Assembly (NCBI GenBank): GCA_905234785.1 | Contig: CAJOIP010000002.1 | Coordinates: 62,001-126,000 of the forward strand | DNA length: 64,000 nucleotides | DNA from: an uncultured Eggerthellaceae bacterium | Lineage (GTDB): Bacteria > Actinomycetota > Coriobacteriia > Coriobacteriales > Eggerthellaceae | Direction: 5' to 3' | Shown here: piece by piece, positions 20,231 to 29,127 of the stretch | Layout: the number at the start of each line of letters is the position of its first letter | Numbering within the stretch: the stretch's first letter is position 1 | Translations under genes and position numbers: made by a program | Notes under the pieces: generated by a model | Databases searched by the model: none | What the model was told of the DNA's origin: nothing | The model's input: the letters and a program-made list of their open reading frames with translations, nothing else

Positions 20231-21376
20231 ATGTACATTGACTCCCAGGCCGAGCTCGAGGCCTTTGTGGAACGTGCGGGCACGACGCGCGTGCTCGCCA
20301 TCGACACCGAATTCCTGCGCGAGAAAACCTACTATCCGAAGCTCTGCCTCATGCAGCTGGCGACCGATGACGAGCGCGTGATCATCGACCCGTTCGGCGT
20401 GGACGACCTGAAGGTGTTGAAGCGCCTGTTCGAGGACGAGTCGATCGTGAAGGTGTTCCACGCCGGGCACCAGGATATCGAGATCATCTTCTACGACATC
20501 GGGTGCATACCGCGTCCGCTGTTCGACACGCAGGTAGCTGCCGCGCTGCTCGGGCAAGTGCAGCAAATCGGATACGGCGCCCTCGTGCACGCCATGTGCG
20601 GCGTGAAGCTGAAGAAGGTCGACTCGTTCACCGACTGGTCGGTTCGGCCGCTTTCGGAATCGCAGCTCAGCTACGCCGAAGACGACGTCGTGTACCTGCC
20701 CCAGATCTACGAGGCGCAGTGCAAGGCGCTCGAGCAGAAGGGGAGGCTCGGGTGGCTCGATGACGAGCTCGGCGAGCTGATGAACCCCGAAACGTACATG
20801 CCCGACGAGCGCGAGCTGTACCGCCGCCTGAAGCATGTCGGCCAGCTGTCGCGGCGCCAGATGGCGGCTGCGCGCGAGATGGCTTCGTGGCGTGAGATTG
20901 AGGCGCGCAAGCGCAACGTGCCGCGCAAGTGGATCCTCACCGACGAGCAGATCGTCGAGTCGTGCAAGCGGGAGCCGCGCACCATCGACGATTTGTTCAT
21001 GATTCGCGGCATGCGCGAGCGCCTGACGACGCGCGATGCCCGCATGGTCATCGAGCTCGTGGTGGCGGCGCTCGATTCGGCGCCCGACACGTGGCCCGAG
21101 CTTCAGACCGCAGGCAAAAGCGAGCCGAACGTCGACGTTCAGGTCGACCTGCTCATGGCCATCGTGCGCATCCGATCGAAGCAGAACGGCATCGCCATTC
21201 CCACGCTTGCGAGCCATTCCGACCTGGTCGACATTGCGCGCGGACATTACGACAACGTCGACTTGCTGAAAGGCTGGCGGCGCGACATCGTCGGGGCCGA
21301 GCTCGTCGACATGCTCGAAGGCCGCTTGTCGCTCGCCATCGAAAACGGGAACGTGGTCGTGAAGCCGAATAAGTAA
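20231..21376 (+). CDS. rnd: Ribonuclease D-type 3'-5' exoribonuclease
   Basis: A 381-aa exonuclease that trims the 3' ends of tRNA precursors and other stable RNAs. The DEDDy catalytic motifs are intact: IDTEFLREKTYYPKLCL (DxE), VFHAGHQDIEII, and QLSYAEDDVVYLPQIY (Tyr and Asp of Exo III). The C-terminal half carries HRDC-like helices (RKWILTDEQIVESCKREPRTIDDLF). The tRNA-rich neighbourhood is a coincidence that cannot be interpreted. A 12-base perfect hairpin begins at its own stop codon. Confidence 0.92.
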   Translation: MYIDSQAELEAFVERAGTTRVLAIDTEFLREKTYYPKLCLMQLATDDERVIIDPFGVDDLKVLKRLFEDESIVKVFHAGHQDIEIIFYDIGCIPRPLFDTQVAAALLGQVQQIGYGALVHAMCGVKLKKVDSFTDWSVRPLSESQLSYAEDDVVYLPQIYEAQCKALEQKGRLGWLDDELGELMNPETYMPDERELYRRLKHVGQLSRRQMAAAREMASWREIEARKRNVPRKWILTDEQIVESCKREPRTIDDLFMIRGMRERLTTRDARMVIELVVAALDSAPDTWPELQTAGKSEPNVDVQVDLLMAIVRIRSKQNGIAIPTLASHSDLVDIARGHYDNVDLLKGWRRDIVGAELVDMLEGRLSLAIENGNVVVKPNK

Positions 21377-21402
21377 TCAATTTCCTACGAGGAAATTGAT
21401 TA
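21374..21402 (+). terminator. Hairpin beginning at the rnd stop codon
   Basis: TAATCAATTTCC and GGAAATTGATTA form a perfect 12-base stem with loop TACGA, and the rnd TAA is the first arm's start. It is AT-rich and lacks a long T-run, so it is more likely a stability element or weak terminator. Confidence 0.5.
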
Positions 21403-21481
21403 CAGGTTACGTTCGGGTATCAGGTGCTCGTCGGACGTTATAATCGCTAGCGAGACGTAAGCCTTTCGGAAGGATTTGAAC

Positions 21482-22138
21482 ATGGGCTATTGGGCACTTG
21501 TCATCGTCACGCTGATCATCGGCATGGCTGCATCAGGGTACGTGAACTCGCAGCTGAAAAAGTACCAGAAGGTACCGTCTTCGAGCGGCATCACCGGGCG
21601 CGAGGCTGCCGAGCGCATGCTCGCCGCCAACGGCGTCACGGGCGTGAAGATCATGCGCGGCAACGAGGGCCAGGACCATTTCGACCCGCGCACGAACTCG
21701 ATTTCGCTGTCGCCGAGCGTGTACGACCACAGCTCGGTCACGGCATACGCCACGGCGTGCCACGAGGTCGGCCACGCATGCCAGTTCGCGCAAGGCTACT
21801 CGCCGCTTCGAATCAGAAGCGCCATATGGCCTGTCGCGAACTTCGCGTCGAACGCTTGGATTTTCATCTTGCTCATCGGCGTCATGCTGAACGTCATGGG
21901 CTTGGTAGATTTGGCCATCATCATGTACGCGTGCGTGTTCCTGTTCCAGGTCGTCACGCTGCCGGTCGAGTTCAACGCGTCTCATCGCGCCATGGATTAC
22001 ATGAAGGCCATCGGCATGCCGCAGGCCGAAACCGCTGGCTCGTTCTCGGTCCTGCGCGCCTGCGCCCTCACGTACGTGGCCGCCGCGCTCGCTTCGCTGC
22101 TGCAGCTCGTGTACCTGCTCGGCATGCGCAGGGACTAA
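21482..22138 (+). CDS. Membrane-bound zinc metallopeptidase (YugP family)
   Basis: A 218-aa protein of the YugP-type neutral zinc metallopeptidase family. It has an N-terminal membrane helix (ALVIVTLIIGMAASGYV), the zinc site TACHEVGHACQFAQG (HExxH at about residues 94-98), and two or three C-terminal membrane helices (WIFILLIGVMLNVMGLVDLAIIMYACVFLF and later). FNASHRAMDY is a conserved family segment. The ATG at 21482 is preferred over the TTG two codons earlier. The peptidase substrates of this family are unknown. It is followed after six bases by xseA. Confidence 0.88.
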   Translation: MGYWALVIVTLIIGMAASGYVNSQLKKYQKVPSSSGITGREAAERMLAANGVTGVKIMRGNEGQDHFDPRTNSISLSPSVYDHSSVTAYATACHEVGHACQFAQGYSPLRIRSAIWPVANFASNAWIFILLIGVMLNVMGLVDLAIIMYACVFLFQVVTLPVEFNASHRAMDYMKAIGMPQAETAGSFSVLRACALTYVAAALASLLQLVYLLGMRRD

Positions 22139-22144
22139 CTGTTC

Positions 22145-23461
22145 ATGGGGTTCGAGCGCGAAGACAACGCAAGCTTCGCTCGAGGCGGCGGAGAATCCGG
22201 CGCCATGACGGTGTCGGCGGCGATGGCGCTCGCGAAGGGCGCGCTCGAGTCGCTGACGGTCACCATTGTGGGCGAGGTTTCGGAAGTGTCGGTGAAGGCG
22301 GGGTACAAGGCCGCGTACTTCACGGTGAAGGATTCCTCGGCAGCGCTGCCCTGCATGATGTGGAACAACCGCTACCGTGCCGCCGGCATTCAGCTGGCCG
22401 TGGGGCAGCTCGTGCAGATGACCGGCCGCTTCACGCTGTATGCCGCCAAAGGGCGCATGAACTTCGACGTCTTCTCGGTCGCCTTGGCGGGCGAGGGCGA
22501 CTTGCGGCTGCGCGTCGCCAACATCGCGCGGAAGCTGCAAGCCGAAGGCCTCATGGACCCTGCCCGCAAGCGCGCCATTCCCGAGATGCCCGAGCGCATC
22601 GGCTTGGTCACATCGCCCCGTAGCGCGGCCGTGCACGACGTCCTGCGAACGCTGCGGCGCCGCTTTCCCGTTGCGAACGTGCTCGTAGCCGGCGTGCCCG
22701 TCGAAGGCGTCAATGCGCCGGCGGGCATCATCGAGGGCTTGCGCGCGGTCGTGCGCCAAGGCGCCCAGGTGGTGCTCGTCGTGCGAGGCGGCGGCTCGTT
22801 CGAGGACCTTATGCCGTTCAACGACGAGGCGCTCGCGCGGGCCATCGCGGCGTGCCCCGTTCCCGTCGTCACGGGCATCGGGCACGAGGTCGACACTTCG
22901 ATCGCCGACATGGTTTCCGACATGCGCGCCTCCACGCCGACGGCGGCTGCCGAGGCTGTCAGCCCGTCGCGCGAAAGCCTCGACGCGTTGTTCGCAGCGC
23001 GCTCGGAATCGCTGAGGAACAGCTCTGGGAACATGGTCGGGCAACTGCGGGCCCGGCTCGCCACGATTGCCGACCGTCCCGTGTTCTCCGACCCGATGCA
23101 GCTGTTCGCGGGCGACGCGCAGGCGCTCGACATCGCGTCGGAGCGCATGGCGCGCGCTTTGCCGAATATCATCGTACGCAACCGGCAGGCGCTCGAAGCC
23201 GATAAAGCGCGGCTTGCCGTTGCGGGGCCCAACCTGCTCGGGCGTTTCGACAACCAGATGCGCTCGGGCGCAGCCCGGCTGCACGATTTGTCGCCAATTG
23301 CGGTGCTGGGCAGGGGCTATTCCATAACGAGGACCCAAGAGGGCGCTATCGTGCGCTCGGTCGAGCAGGCGCCGGTCGGTTCCGGAATCGAGGTTTCGGT
23401 TTCCGACGGCGTGCTGCAATGTGAAGTGACGCGACAGATAGGAGCCGAACATGAGCGCTGA
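22145..23461 (+). CDS. xseA: Exodeoxyribonuclease VII large subunit
   Basis: A 438-aa catalytic subunit of exonuclease VII, which degrades single-stranded DNA from both ends to oligonucleotides. The N-terminal OB-fold (VTIVGEVSEVSVKAGYKAAYFTVKD) is followed by the catalytic region with RIGLVTSPRSAAVHDVL, RGGGSFEDLMPFNDE and GIGHEVDTSIADMVSDMRASTPTAAAE. The C-terminal coiled region ends in VLGRGYSITR. The family domain starts around residue 22, so an in-frame ATG there (22205) is an alternative start. It overlaps xseB by 11 bases. Confidence 0.95.
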   Translation: MGFEREDNASFARGGGESGAMTVSAAMALAKGALESLTVTIVGEVSEVSVKAGYKAAYFTVKDSSAALPCMMWNNRYRAAGIQLAVGQLVQMTGRFTLYAAKGRMNFDVFSVALAGEGDLRLRVANIARKLQAEGLMDPARKRAIPEMPERIGLVTSPRSAAVHDVLRTLRRRFPVANVLVAGVPVEGVNAPAGIIEGLRAVVRQGAQVVLVVRGGGSFEDLMPFNDEALARAIAACPVPVVTGIGHEVDTSIADMVSDMRASTPTAAAEAVSPSRESLDALFAARSESLRNSSGNMVGQLRARLATIADRPVFSDPMQLFAGDAQALDIASERMARALPNIIVRNRQALEADKARLAVAGPNLLGRFDNQMRSGAARLHDLSPIAVLGRGYSITRTQEGAIVRSVEQAPVGSGIEVSVSDGVLQCEVTRQIGAEHER

Positions 23462-23702
23462 CGCAACGCCCATCCAGGACATGACGTTCCGCGAAGCCAT
23501 GAACGAACTCGACGGCATCGTCCGCAAGCTCGAAAGCAACACGATGGAGCTTGAGGACAGCTTGGAATCGTACGAGCGGGGCGTCGCCCTCATCGCGGAT
23601 TTGCAGAAGCGCCTGGGGACGGCCGAGCAGAAGGTCGAGATGCTCATGGGCGAGCTGTCGGGTGCGCAGGACGACGCCGTCCGCGACACGACGCTGTCCT
23701 AA
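23451..23702 (+). CDS. xseB: Exodeoxyribonuclease VII small subunit
   Basis: An 83-aa helical subunit that wraps around XseA and is needed for the active exonuclease VII complex. The motif FREAMNELDGIVRKLESNTMELEDSLESYERG is the family signature segment. Length is typical (60-90 aa). The ATG lies inside the end of xseA, with GGAGCC upstream, so translation is coupled. Confidence 0.94.
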   Translation: MSADATPIQDMTFREAMNELDGIVRKLESNTMELEDSLESYERGVALIADLQKRLGTAEQKVEMLMGELSGAQDDAVRDTTLS

Positions 23703-23756
23703 AGCCGCTTGCCGAATGGCATTCGCGCGGAGTGTCGCCAACGGGTCCCGTGCCGA

Positions 23757-23762
23757 TAGAAT
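23757..23762 (+). promoter_or_regulatory. Possible -10 box of ackA
   Basis: TAGAAT lies 36 bases before the ackA GTG. The -35 region is poor. Confidence 0.35.
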
Positions 23763-23798
23763 AATGCAAAGGCAAATGCGGCATTAGGGGGACATCCC

Positions 23799-25040
23799 GT
23801 GAACGTACTCGTCATCAACGCCGGATCCTCTTCTCTCAAATACCAGCTCATCAACGTGGAATCGCAGACGGTCCTCGCCAAGGGCCTGTGCGACCGCGTC
23901 GGCTCGGACGAGGCCATGCACAAGCACGGCCTCGATGACAACGAAATCTGCATCAACACGCCCATGCCCGATCACGACCATGCCGTGGCGCTCGTTTTGG
24001 AAGCGCTCACGTCAGGCCCCAACAAGGCGATCGACTCGCTCGAGGAAATCGACGCGGTGGGGCACCGCATCGTGCAGGGCGGCAAGTACTTCGACCGTTC
24101 CGTCGTCATCGACGAGGATGTCATCGCGAAAATCGACGAGATGGCAGAACTGGCGCCGCTTCACAACAAGGCTGCCATCCAGGGCATCCGGGGCTGCCAG
24201 CACCATATGCCCGACACGCCCATGGTCGCCGTGTTCGACACGTCGTTTTACCAGTCGCTGCCGCCCAAGGCGTTCATGTACCCCATTCCGTACGAATACT
24301 ACGAGAAGTACGCCATCCGGAAGTACGGGGCGCACGGCACGTCCCATCGCTACATCGCCGAGCGAGCGGCGGACTTGCTCGAGGAAGATTTGCAGGACTT
24401 GAAGCTCATCACGTGCCATCTGGGCAACGGGTGCTCCATCTCCGCCGTCGACCACGGCATGGCCGTCGACACCTCGATGGGCATGACGCCGCTCGACGGC
24501 CTCATGATGGGAACGCGTTGCGGCAGCATCGACCCGGCCATCGTCACGTACCTGATGGAGCACGAGGGCCTGACGCCTTCCGAGATGGACGACATCCTGA
24601 ACAAGAAGTCGGGCCTGCTCGGAGTCTCGGGCATCAGCAACGACTTGCGCAGCGTCGACGAGGCCGCCGAGAAGGGCGACGAGCGCGCGCTGCTCGCATA
24701 CGACATGTACTCCAACTCGGCCAAGAAGTACATCGGGCAGTACATCGCCGTCATGGGCGGCGTCGACTGCATCGTGCTAACCGGCGGCGTGGGCGAGAAC
24801 AGCGCCAAGATGCGCCGCATGATCTTCGCCGGCTTGCAGACGATGGGAATCAGGCTCGACGAGTCGCGCAACCGCACGGGCCCGCGTGAACGCGAGATCT
24901 CGACCGACGATTCCGAAGTGCTGATCGTCATCGTGCCGACCGACGAAGAGCTCATGATCGCGCGCGACACCTACGAGCTCGTGCACGACCTCATCGACGA
25001 CCCGGACATCGACTACAATCCCGACATGCTGCTGTTCTAG
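23799..25040 (+). CDS. ackA: Acetate kinase
   Basis: A 413-aa enzyme interconverting acetyl phosphate and ADP with acetate and ATP, the substrate-level phosphorylation step of acetate fermentation. Motifs are the N-terminal VLVINAGSSSLKYQL, MVAVFDTSFYQSLPP, YGAHGTSHRYIAERA, LGNGCSISAVDHG and the late TGGVGENSAKMRR. The GTG start has AGGGGG upstream. Its usual partner pta is not adjacent but lies ~4 kb downstream at 29128. A hairpin follows the stop codon. Confidence 0.97.
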   Translation: MNVLVINAGSSSLKYQLINVESQTVLAKGLCDRVGSDEAMHKHGLDDNEICINTPMPDHDHAVALVLEALTSGPNKAIDSLEEIDAVGHRIVQGGKYFDRSVVIDEDVIAKIDEMAELAPLHNKAAIQGIRGCQHHMPDTPMVAVFDTSFYQSLPPKAFMYPIPYEYYEKYAIRKYGAHGTSHRYIAERAADLLEEDLQDLKLITCHLGNGCSISAVDHGMAVDTSMGMTPLDGLMMGTRCGSIDPAIVTYLMEHEGLTPSEMDDILNKKSGLLGVSGISNDLRSVDEAAEKGDERALLAYDMYSNSAKKYIGQYIAVMGGVDCIVLTGGVGENSAKMRRMIFAGLQTMGIRLDESRNRTGPREREISTDDSEVLIVIVPTDEELMIARDTYELVHDLIDDPDIDYNPDMLLF

Positions 25041-25072
25041 TTAGCTGATTCTTACAATCGGGAATCGCTCTG

Positions 25073-25105
25073 ACGCTCTTCGGTTGCATATACGCCGAAG
25101 AGCGT
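25073..25105 (+). terminator. Hairpin after ackA
   Basis: A perfect 11-base stem ACGCTCTTCGG/CCGAAGAGCGT is followed by TATTAT. It overlaps the apparent copA promoter, so it may be terminator, operator, or both. Confidence 0.55.
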
Positions 25106-25111
25106 TATTAT
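25084..25111 (+). promoter_or_regulatory. Possible copA promoter
   Basis: TTGCAT, a 16-base spacer and TATTAT lie 34 bases before the copA ATG. The -35 box sits in the hairpin loop and the right stem arm fills the spacer. Confidence 0.45.
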
Positions 25112-25144
25112 CCTGAACCGAGAAAACGAGGGAACGACTGGTTC

Positions 25145-27454
25145 ATGAAGCAGACATTCGATGTAACGGGCATGACGTGCGCAGCCTGTTCGACGCGGGT
25201 CGAACAGGTCGCTTCGGGCGTGCCCGGCGTCGAGAAAGCGGTCGTCAACTTGCTGAAGAACAGCATGGACGTGACCTACGACGGTTCGCCCGAGACGATC
25301 GCCGCCATAAGCGCAGAAGTCGACAAAGCCGGGTACGGGGCCATCCCGCGCATTGAGGGCGCCGGCGGGGCTGGCGGCTTGGCAGGCAGCCAGGTTCCGC
25401 AGGCCCGTGCCGAGAACGCTGCGGCGAAAGAGGCGAAATCAGTGCGCATGCGCCTGATCGTCAGCTTCGTGTTCTGCATCCCCCTGTTCTACATCGACAT
25501 GGGCCATATGTGGGGCTGGCCGCTTCCGCCGTGCTTCCTCGGCGCGGAAAACGCGATGACGATGGGGCTCACGCAACTGCTCTTGACCATTCCCATCGTG
25601 TTCGTGAACTTCAAGTTCTTCCGCAACGGGTTCAAGGGCCTCGTCCACCGTTCGCCCAACATGGACACGCTGGTGGCGCTGGGCGCTACGGCGTCGCTCG
25701 TGTACAGCATCGCGCAGCTCTACGTTATCGGGGCTGCCCTTGGGATGGGAGACCACGAAGGGGCCCACATGGCCGTGATGGACCTGTACTTCGAGGGTGC
25801 CGGCATGATTCTGACGCTCATCACGCTGGGGAAGTACTTCGAGGCGCGGTCGAAGGGCCGCACGACCGATGCCGTAACGGCGCTGGTGAACCTTGCGCCG
25901 AAAACGGCGACATTGGTGTCGGATGGCGGGGAGGAAAGGGAAGTCCCCGCCGAGAGCGTGCAGCCGGGCGACATACTGGCTGTGCGCGCGGGGCAGGGGG
26001 TTCCCGTTGACGGCGTGGTCGTCGAGGGCTATGGCGTCATCGACGAGTCGGCGCTCACCGGCGAGAGCGTTCCCGTCGAAAAGCAGGTCGGGTCCGACGT
26101 GACGGGTGCGACGGTGAACACGGCCGGTTACTTCAAGATGCGCGCCGTGCGCGTCGGCAAGGACACCGCGCTCGCGCATATCATCGAACTCGTCGACGAT
26201 GCCACAAGCTCAAAGGCGCCGATCCAGCGCCTCGCAGACCGCATCAGCGCCGTGTTCGTCCCCGTTGTCATCTGCATCGCGGTGGCGGTGTTCGCCGTGT
26301 GGCTCGTCGCATCGGGCATGGATGTGTCGAAAGCCGTCGTGCACGCCATCGCCGTGCTGGTCATCAGCTGCCCCTGCGCGCTGGGCCTGGCAACGCCGAC
26401 CGCCATCATGGTGGGCACAGGCCGCGGGGCTGCTCAGGGCATACTGATCAAAAGCGCCGAGGCGCTCGAGAACGCGCATGACATTGCGACGGTCGTGCTC
26501 GACAAGACGGGGACGATAACCAACGGCGCCCCCGAAGTGACCGACGTCATTGCCGCCGACGGCGTGGAGCAGGGCGACCTGCTCATGTTGGCCTATGGGC
26601 TCGAGAAGAAGAGCGAGCATCCGCTTGCGCGGGCCATTTGCGAATACGCAGCTGCTCGAGATAGCGACCAGCTGCCCGTGAAGGACTTCCGCCAAGTGCC
26701 GGGCCGCGGCCTGGCCGGCGTGACCGAGGGCGCCGAAGCTCTTGGCGGGAATGCCGCGATGATGGCCGAGGCCGGCATCGACATGGGCCCGATGGAGGAT
26801 CGCGCCGAACAGCTCGCGCTCGAAGGCAAGACGCCCCTGTTCTTCGCGTGGAATGGGCAGTTGCTCGGGCTCATCGCGATTGCCGACCAGGTGAAGCCGA
26901 CAAGCGCTTCGGCGATACGCGAGCTCGAGGCGCTCGGCGTTCGCACGGTCATGCTGACGGGCGACAACGAGCGCACGGCTGCCGCCATACAGCAGCAGGT
27001 CGGCGTCGACGACGTGGTGGCCGGCGTGCTGCCCGATGGCAAGGATGCGGAGATTCAGCGGCTTGGCCAGCAGGGCAAGGTGGCGATGGTGGGAGACGGC
27101 GTGAACGACGCCCCTGCGCTCGCGCGCGCCGACGTCGGAATCGCGATCGGCGCCGGTACGGACGTGGCCATCGAGAGCGCTGACATGATCCTCGTCCGCA
27201 ACGATCTGCTCGATGTGGCGGCCGCCATTCAACTGTCGCGCGCGACGATGCGAAACATCAAGCAGAACCTGTTCTGGGCGTTGTTCTACAACGTGATCTG
27301 CATTCCCGTCGCGGCTGGCGCGTTCTCGTCGCTCGGGCTTACGCTCACGCCCGACATCGCTGCAGCGGCTATGAGCCTGAGCAGCATCTTCGTCGTGACA
27401 AACGCCTTGCGCCTGCGCGCCTGGCAACCGAAATGGGCCTTTAAGCAAGGGTAA
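25145..27454 (+). CDS. copA: Copper-exporting P1B-type ATPase
   Basis: A 769-aa heavy-metal ATPase that pumps Cu(I) out of the cytoplasm. One N-terminal metal-binding domain has GMTCAACS (residues 9-16). The transmembrane metal site is CPC in VISCPCALGLATPTA. The actuator has SALTGESVPVEK, the phosphorylation site is DKTGTITNGA, the nucleotide-binding His-Pro is SEHPLARAI, and the hinge is VGDGVNDAPALA. About eight membrane helices fit the family. The CPC and the C-terminal MxxS-like AAMSLSS segment favour copper/silver over zinc. A small HMA chaperone follows after 19 bases. Confidence 0.93.
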   Translation: MKQTFDVTGMTCAACSTRVEQVASGVPGVEKAVVNLLKNSMDVTYDGSPETIAAISAEVDKAGYGAIPRIEGAGGAGGLAGSQVPQARAENAAAKEAKSVRMRLIVSFVFCIPLFYIDMGHMWGWPLPPCFLGAENAMTMGLTQLLLTIPIVFVNFKFFRNGFKGLVHRSPNMDTLVALGATASLVYSIAQLYVIGAALGMGDHEGAHMAVMDLYFEGAGMILTLITLGKYFEARSKGRTTDAVTALVNLAPKTATLVSDGGEEREVPAESVQPGDILAVRAGQGVPVDGVVVEGYGVIDESALTGESVPVEKQVGSDVTGATVNTAGYFKMRAVRVGKDTALAHIIELVDDATSSKAPIQRLADRISAVFVPVVICIAVAVFAVWLVASGMDVSKAVVHAIAVLVISCPCALGLATPTAIMVGTGRGAAQGILIKSAEALENAHDIATVVLDKTGTITNGAPEVTDVIAADGVEQGDLLMLAYGLEKKSEHPLARAICEYAAARDSDQLPVKDFRQVPGRGLAGVTEGAEALGGNAAMMAEAGIDMGPMEDRAEQLALEGKTPLFFAWNGQLLGLIAIADQVKPTSASAIRELEALGVRTVMLTGDNERTAAAIQQQVGVDDVVAGVLPDGKDAEIQRLGQQGKVAMVGDGVNDAPALARADVGIAIGAGTDVAIESADMILVRNDLLDVAAAIQLSRATMRNIKQNLFWALFYNVICIPVAAGAFSSLGLTLTPDIAAAAMSLSSIFVVTNALRLRAWQPKWAFKQG

Positions 27455-27473
27455 GGACAAAGAAGGGGTCGTT

Positions 27474-27698
27474 ATGAGCTTGTTCAGCAAGAAGGAAACG
27501 ATCGAGCTTGAAATCACCGGCATGCATTGCGAGAAGTGCGTCGCGCGCGTGACGGAAGCGCTCGAGGGCGTTGAGGGCGTGACCAGCGCCGACGTGCGGC
27601 TCGAGGACAATGCGGCAACCGTCGAGGGCCATGGCATGAGCGTCGATGCGCTCGTTGCAGCCGTCGAGGCCATCGATTTCGGCGCAACGGTGAAGTAA
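27474..27698 (+). CDS. copZ: Heavy-metal-associated (CopZ-like) metallochaperone
   Basis: A 74-aa single-domain HMA protein with the metal-binding motif ITGMHCEKCVARV (CxxC at about residues 18-21). The beta-alpha-beta-beta-alpha-beta pattern runs to the end. It would shuttle Cu(I) to CopA. It starts 19 bases after copA with GAAGGGG upstream, so the two are cotranscribed. The short N-terminal SLFSKKE is extra relative to the shortest CopZ proteins. No copper repressor gene is nearby. Confidence 0.85.
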   Translation: MSLFSKKETIELEITGMHCEKCVARVTEALEGVEGVTSADVRLEDNAATVEGHGMSVDALVAAVEAIDFGATVK

Positions 27699-27717
27699 GT
27701 CAAGAGGGCGCCTCTGT

Positions 27718-27909
27718 CATTCCGAGCGTAGCGAGGAATCTCGGGCTTTGCCCGGCGCTTCGCGGAGATCCTTCGGCTCCGCGCTTCGCGCTCCGCTCAG
27801 GATGACAAAGGGGATGCGCTCGCGCTCCGCTCAGGATGACAAAGGGGATGCGCTCGCGCTCCGCTCAGGATGACAGTGGGATGCGCTCGCACTCCGCTCA
27901 GGATGACAA
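27718..27909. repeat. Hairpin plus 34-bp tandem array (repeat family 3, copy 1)
   Basis: It begins TCATTCCGAGCG and runs through GGAGATCC to the unit GCTCCGCTCAGGATGACA, which could fold back on the start. From 27790 the unit repeats with a 34-34-33 base period (starts at 27790, 27824, 27858, 27891). The array ends directly at the stop codon of the convergent glycosyltransferase gene. A relative is at 31471. Units are nearly identical, so copy number is probably unstable. Confidence 0.9.
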
Positions 27910-28941
27910 TTAGTTGAACTTGAAGATCTTCTGGGCCAGACGGTAGCCGCCGAGGCCGAGGCGCCGGCCGAGCTCGCCGCCGAGGTTCGTGCCGAGGTTC
28001 AGAACGTTGTTGCGGATGCGCGTGTAGGCCTGCGGGCGAACCTCTTTGAGATAATCCCAGATGGCCCTGCGCTTCTCTTCTGATTCAGGCGTGTTGATCA
28101 TGCGCAAGAACACCGAGCAGATGCACATCATCATGGACAGGTAATTCGCCATGTAGTGGCGCAGCTTCTTCTGCACGACGTCTTCGTCGAGGTCGACGGC
28201 GTCGATCATGAAGCGCGTGATGAGCAGCTGCTGGTCGATGCGCGACATCATGATGTCCTCGTTGACCGATTGCCCTTCGCGGCCGATGAAGTACCGGTAC
28301 ATGTCGACGTCGAAGTAGCGGATGGAATACACGGCTGGAAGCGGCACGTACACGAAGATGTTGTCGACGTAGAAGCAGTGCTCGGGCAGCACGAGGTTCA
28401 CGTCACGCAAAAGCTCGGTGCGGTAGATGACGGAATGCATCAGCAGGTACTGGCTCGCCTTGAAGCTGCCGATCTCGTCCCACGTGAACTCTTTGCCGGT
28501 GGGGAAGACGTTGCGGTAGTCGATGACCGTGCGCGTGCCTTCGAAGACCTTCTCGTACACGTAGTTGGCGATGACGAGGTCGCACGCATCGCGAAGCTCG
28601 CTTTGCCGACGCAGGTAGGGCAGGATGGTGCGCATGGCGTCTTCGTCGAGCCAGTCATCGGAGTCGACGACCTTGAAGTAACGTCCGCGGGCGGTTGCGA
28701 GGCCGACGTTCACCGCCGAGCCGTGGCCGCCGTTTTCCTTGTGGATGGCGTAAACCGTATCCGGGTAACGCTCATGCCACTCGTCGGCTTTCTCGGCGGT
28801 GTTGTCTTTCGTGGAGCCGTCGTCGACGATGAGGATTTCGATGTCGCCGCTTCCATCGTCGCACGCCAAGATGGATTCTATGCACTTGTCCATGTATTCA
28901 GCCGAATTGTAGCACGGTATGGCGAACGTGATGGTTTTCAA
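27910..28941 (-). CDS. Family 2 glycosyltransferase
   Basis: A 343-aa GT-A fold glycosyltransferase using a nucleotide sugar. The N-terminal half shows the GT2 signature: ITFAIPCYNSAEYMDKCIESIL, EILIVDDGSTKDNTAE, GGHGSAVNVGLATARGRYF, and the DxD-like metal site VVDSDDWLDEDAM. The C-terminal ~180 residues are helical, with a hydrophobic stretch (YLSMMMCICSVFLRMI) that may contact the membrane. The start is TTG with GGAAGGG upstream; no ATG gives the full domain. It is a lone gene, divergent from pta, so the glycan it builds is unknown. Confidence 0.85.
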   Translation of the reverse strand: MKTITFAIPCYNSAEYMDKCIESILACDDGSGDIEILIVDDGSTKDNTAEKADEWHERYPDTVYAIHKENGGHGSAVNVGLATARGRYFKVVDSDDWLDEDAMRTILPYLRRQSELRDACDLVIANYVYEKVFEGTRTVIDYRNVFPTGKEFTWDEIGSFKASQYLLMHSVIYRTELLRDVNLVLPEHCFYVDNIFVYVPLPAVYSIRYFDVDMYRYFIGREGQSVNEDIMMSRIDQQLLITRFMIDAVDLDEDVVQKKLRHYMANYLSMMMCICSVFLRMINTPESEEKRRAIWDYLKEVRPQAYTRIRNNVLNLGTNLGGELGRRLGLGGYRLAQKIFKFN

Positions 28942-29035
28942 ATCGACCCTTCCACTTGTGGAGGCGTTCGGTTAGCCCTCGAAAAACAACCGCGAACCAT
29001 TTTAACGACGGCTCGAAGGGCACCAGACATTACCA

Positions 29036-29041
29036 TACAAT
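29036..29041 (+). promoter_or_regulatory. Possible -10 box of pta
   Basis: TACAAT lies about 87 bases before the pta ATG in the 186-base divergent gap. No good -35 box. Confidence 0.3.
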
Positions 29042-29127
29042 TCAGATAATTACCGCAGTCGCGCAACACAAGCGTCGGCGAGCCGATGTCTGCATGAGCA
29101 GGCAACCCTACCAGAACGGAGGCAAGC

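Noticed and set aside
27790-27909. CRISPR-like repeat array (also 31539-31664)
   Set aside because: Both the repeat and its spacer are near-identical between units, so there are no unique spacers, and no cas genes are nearby. They are simple tandem repeats.
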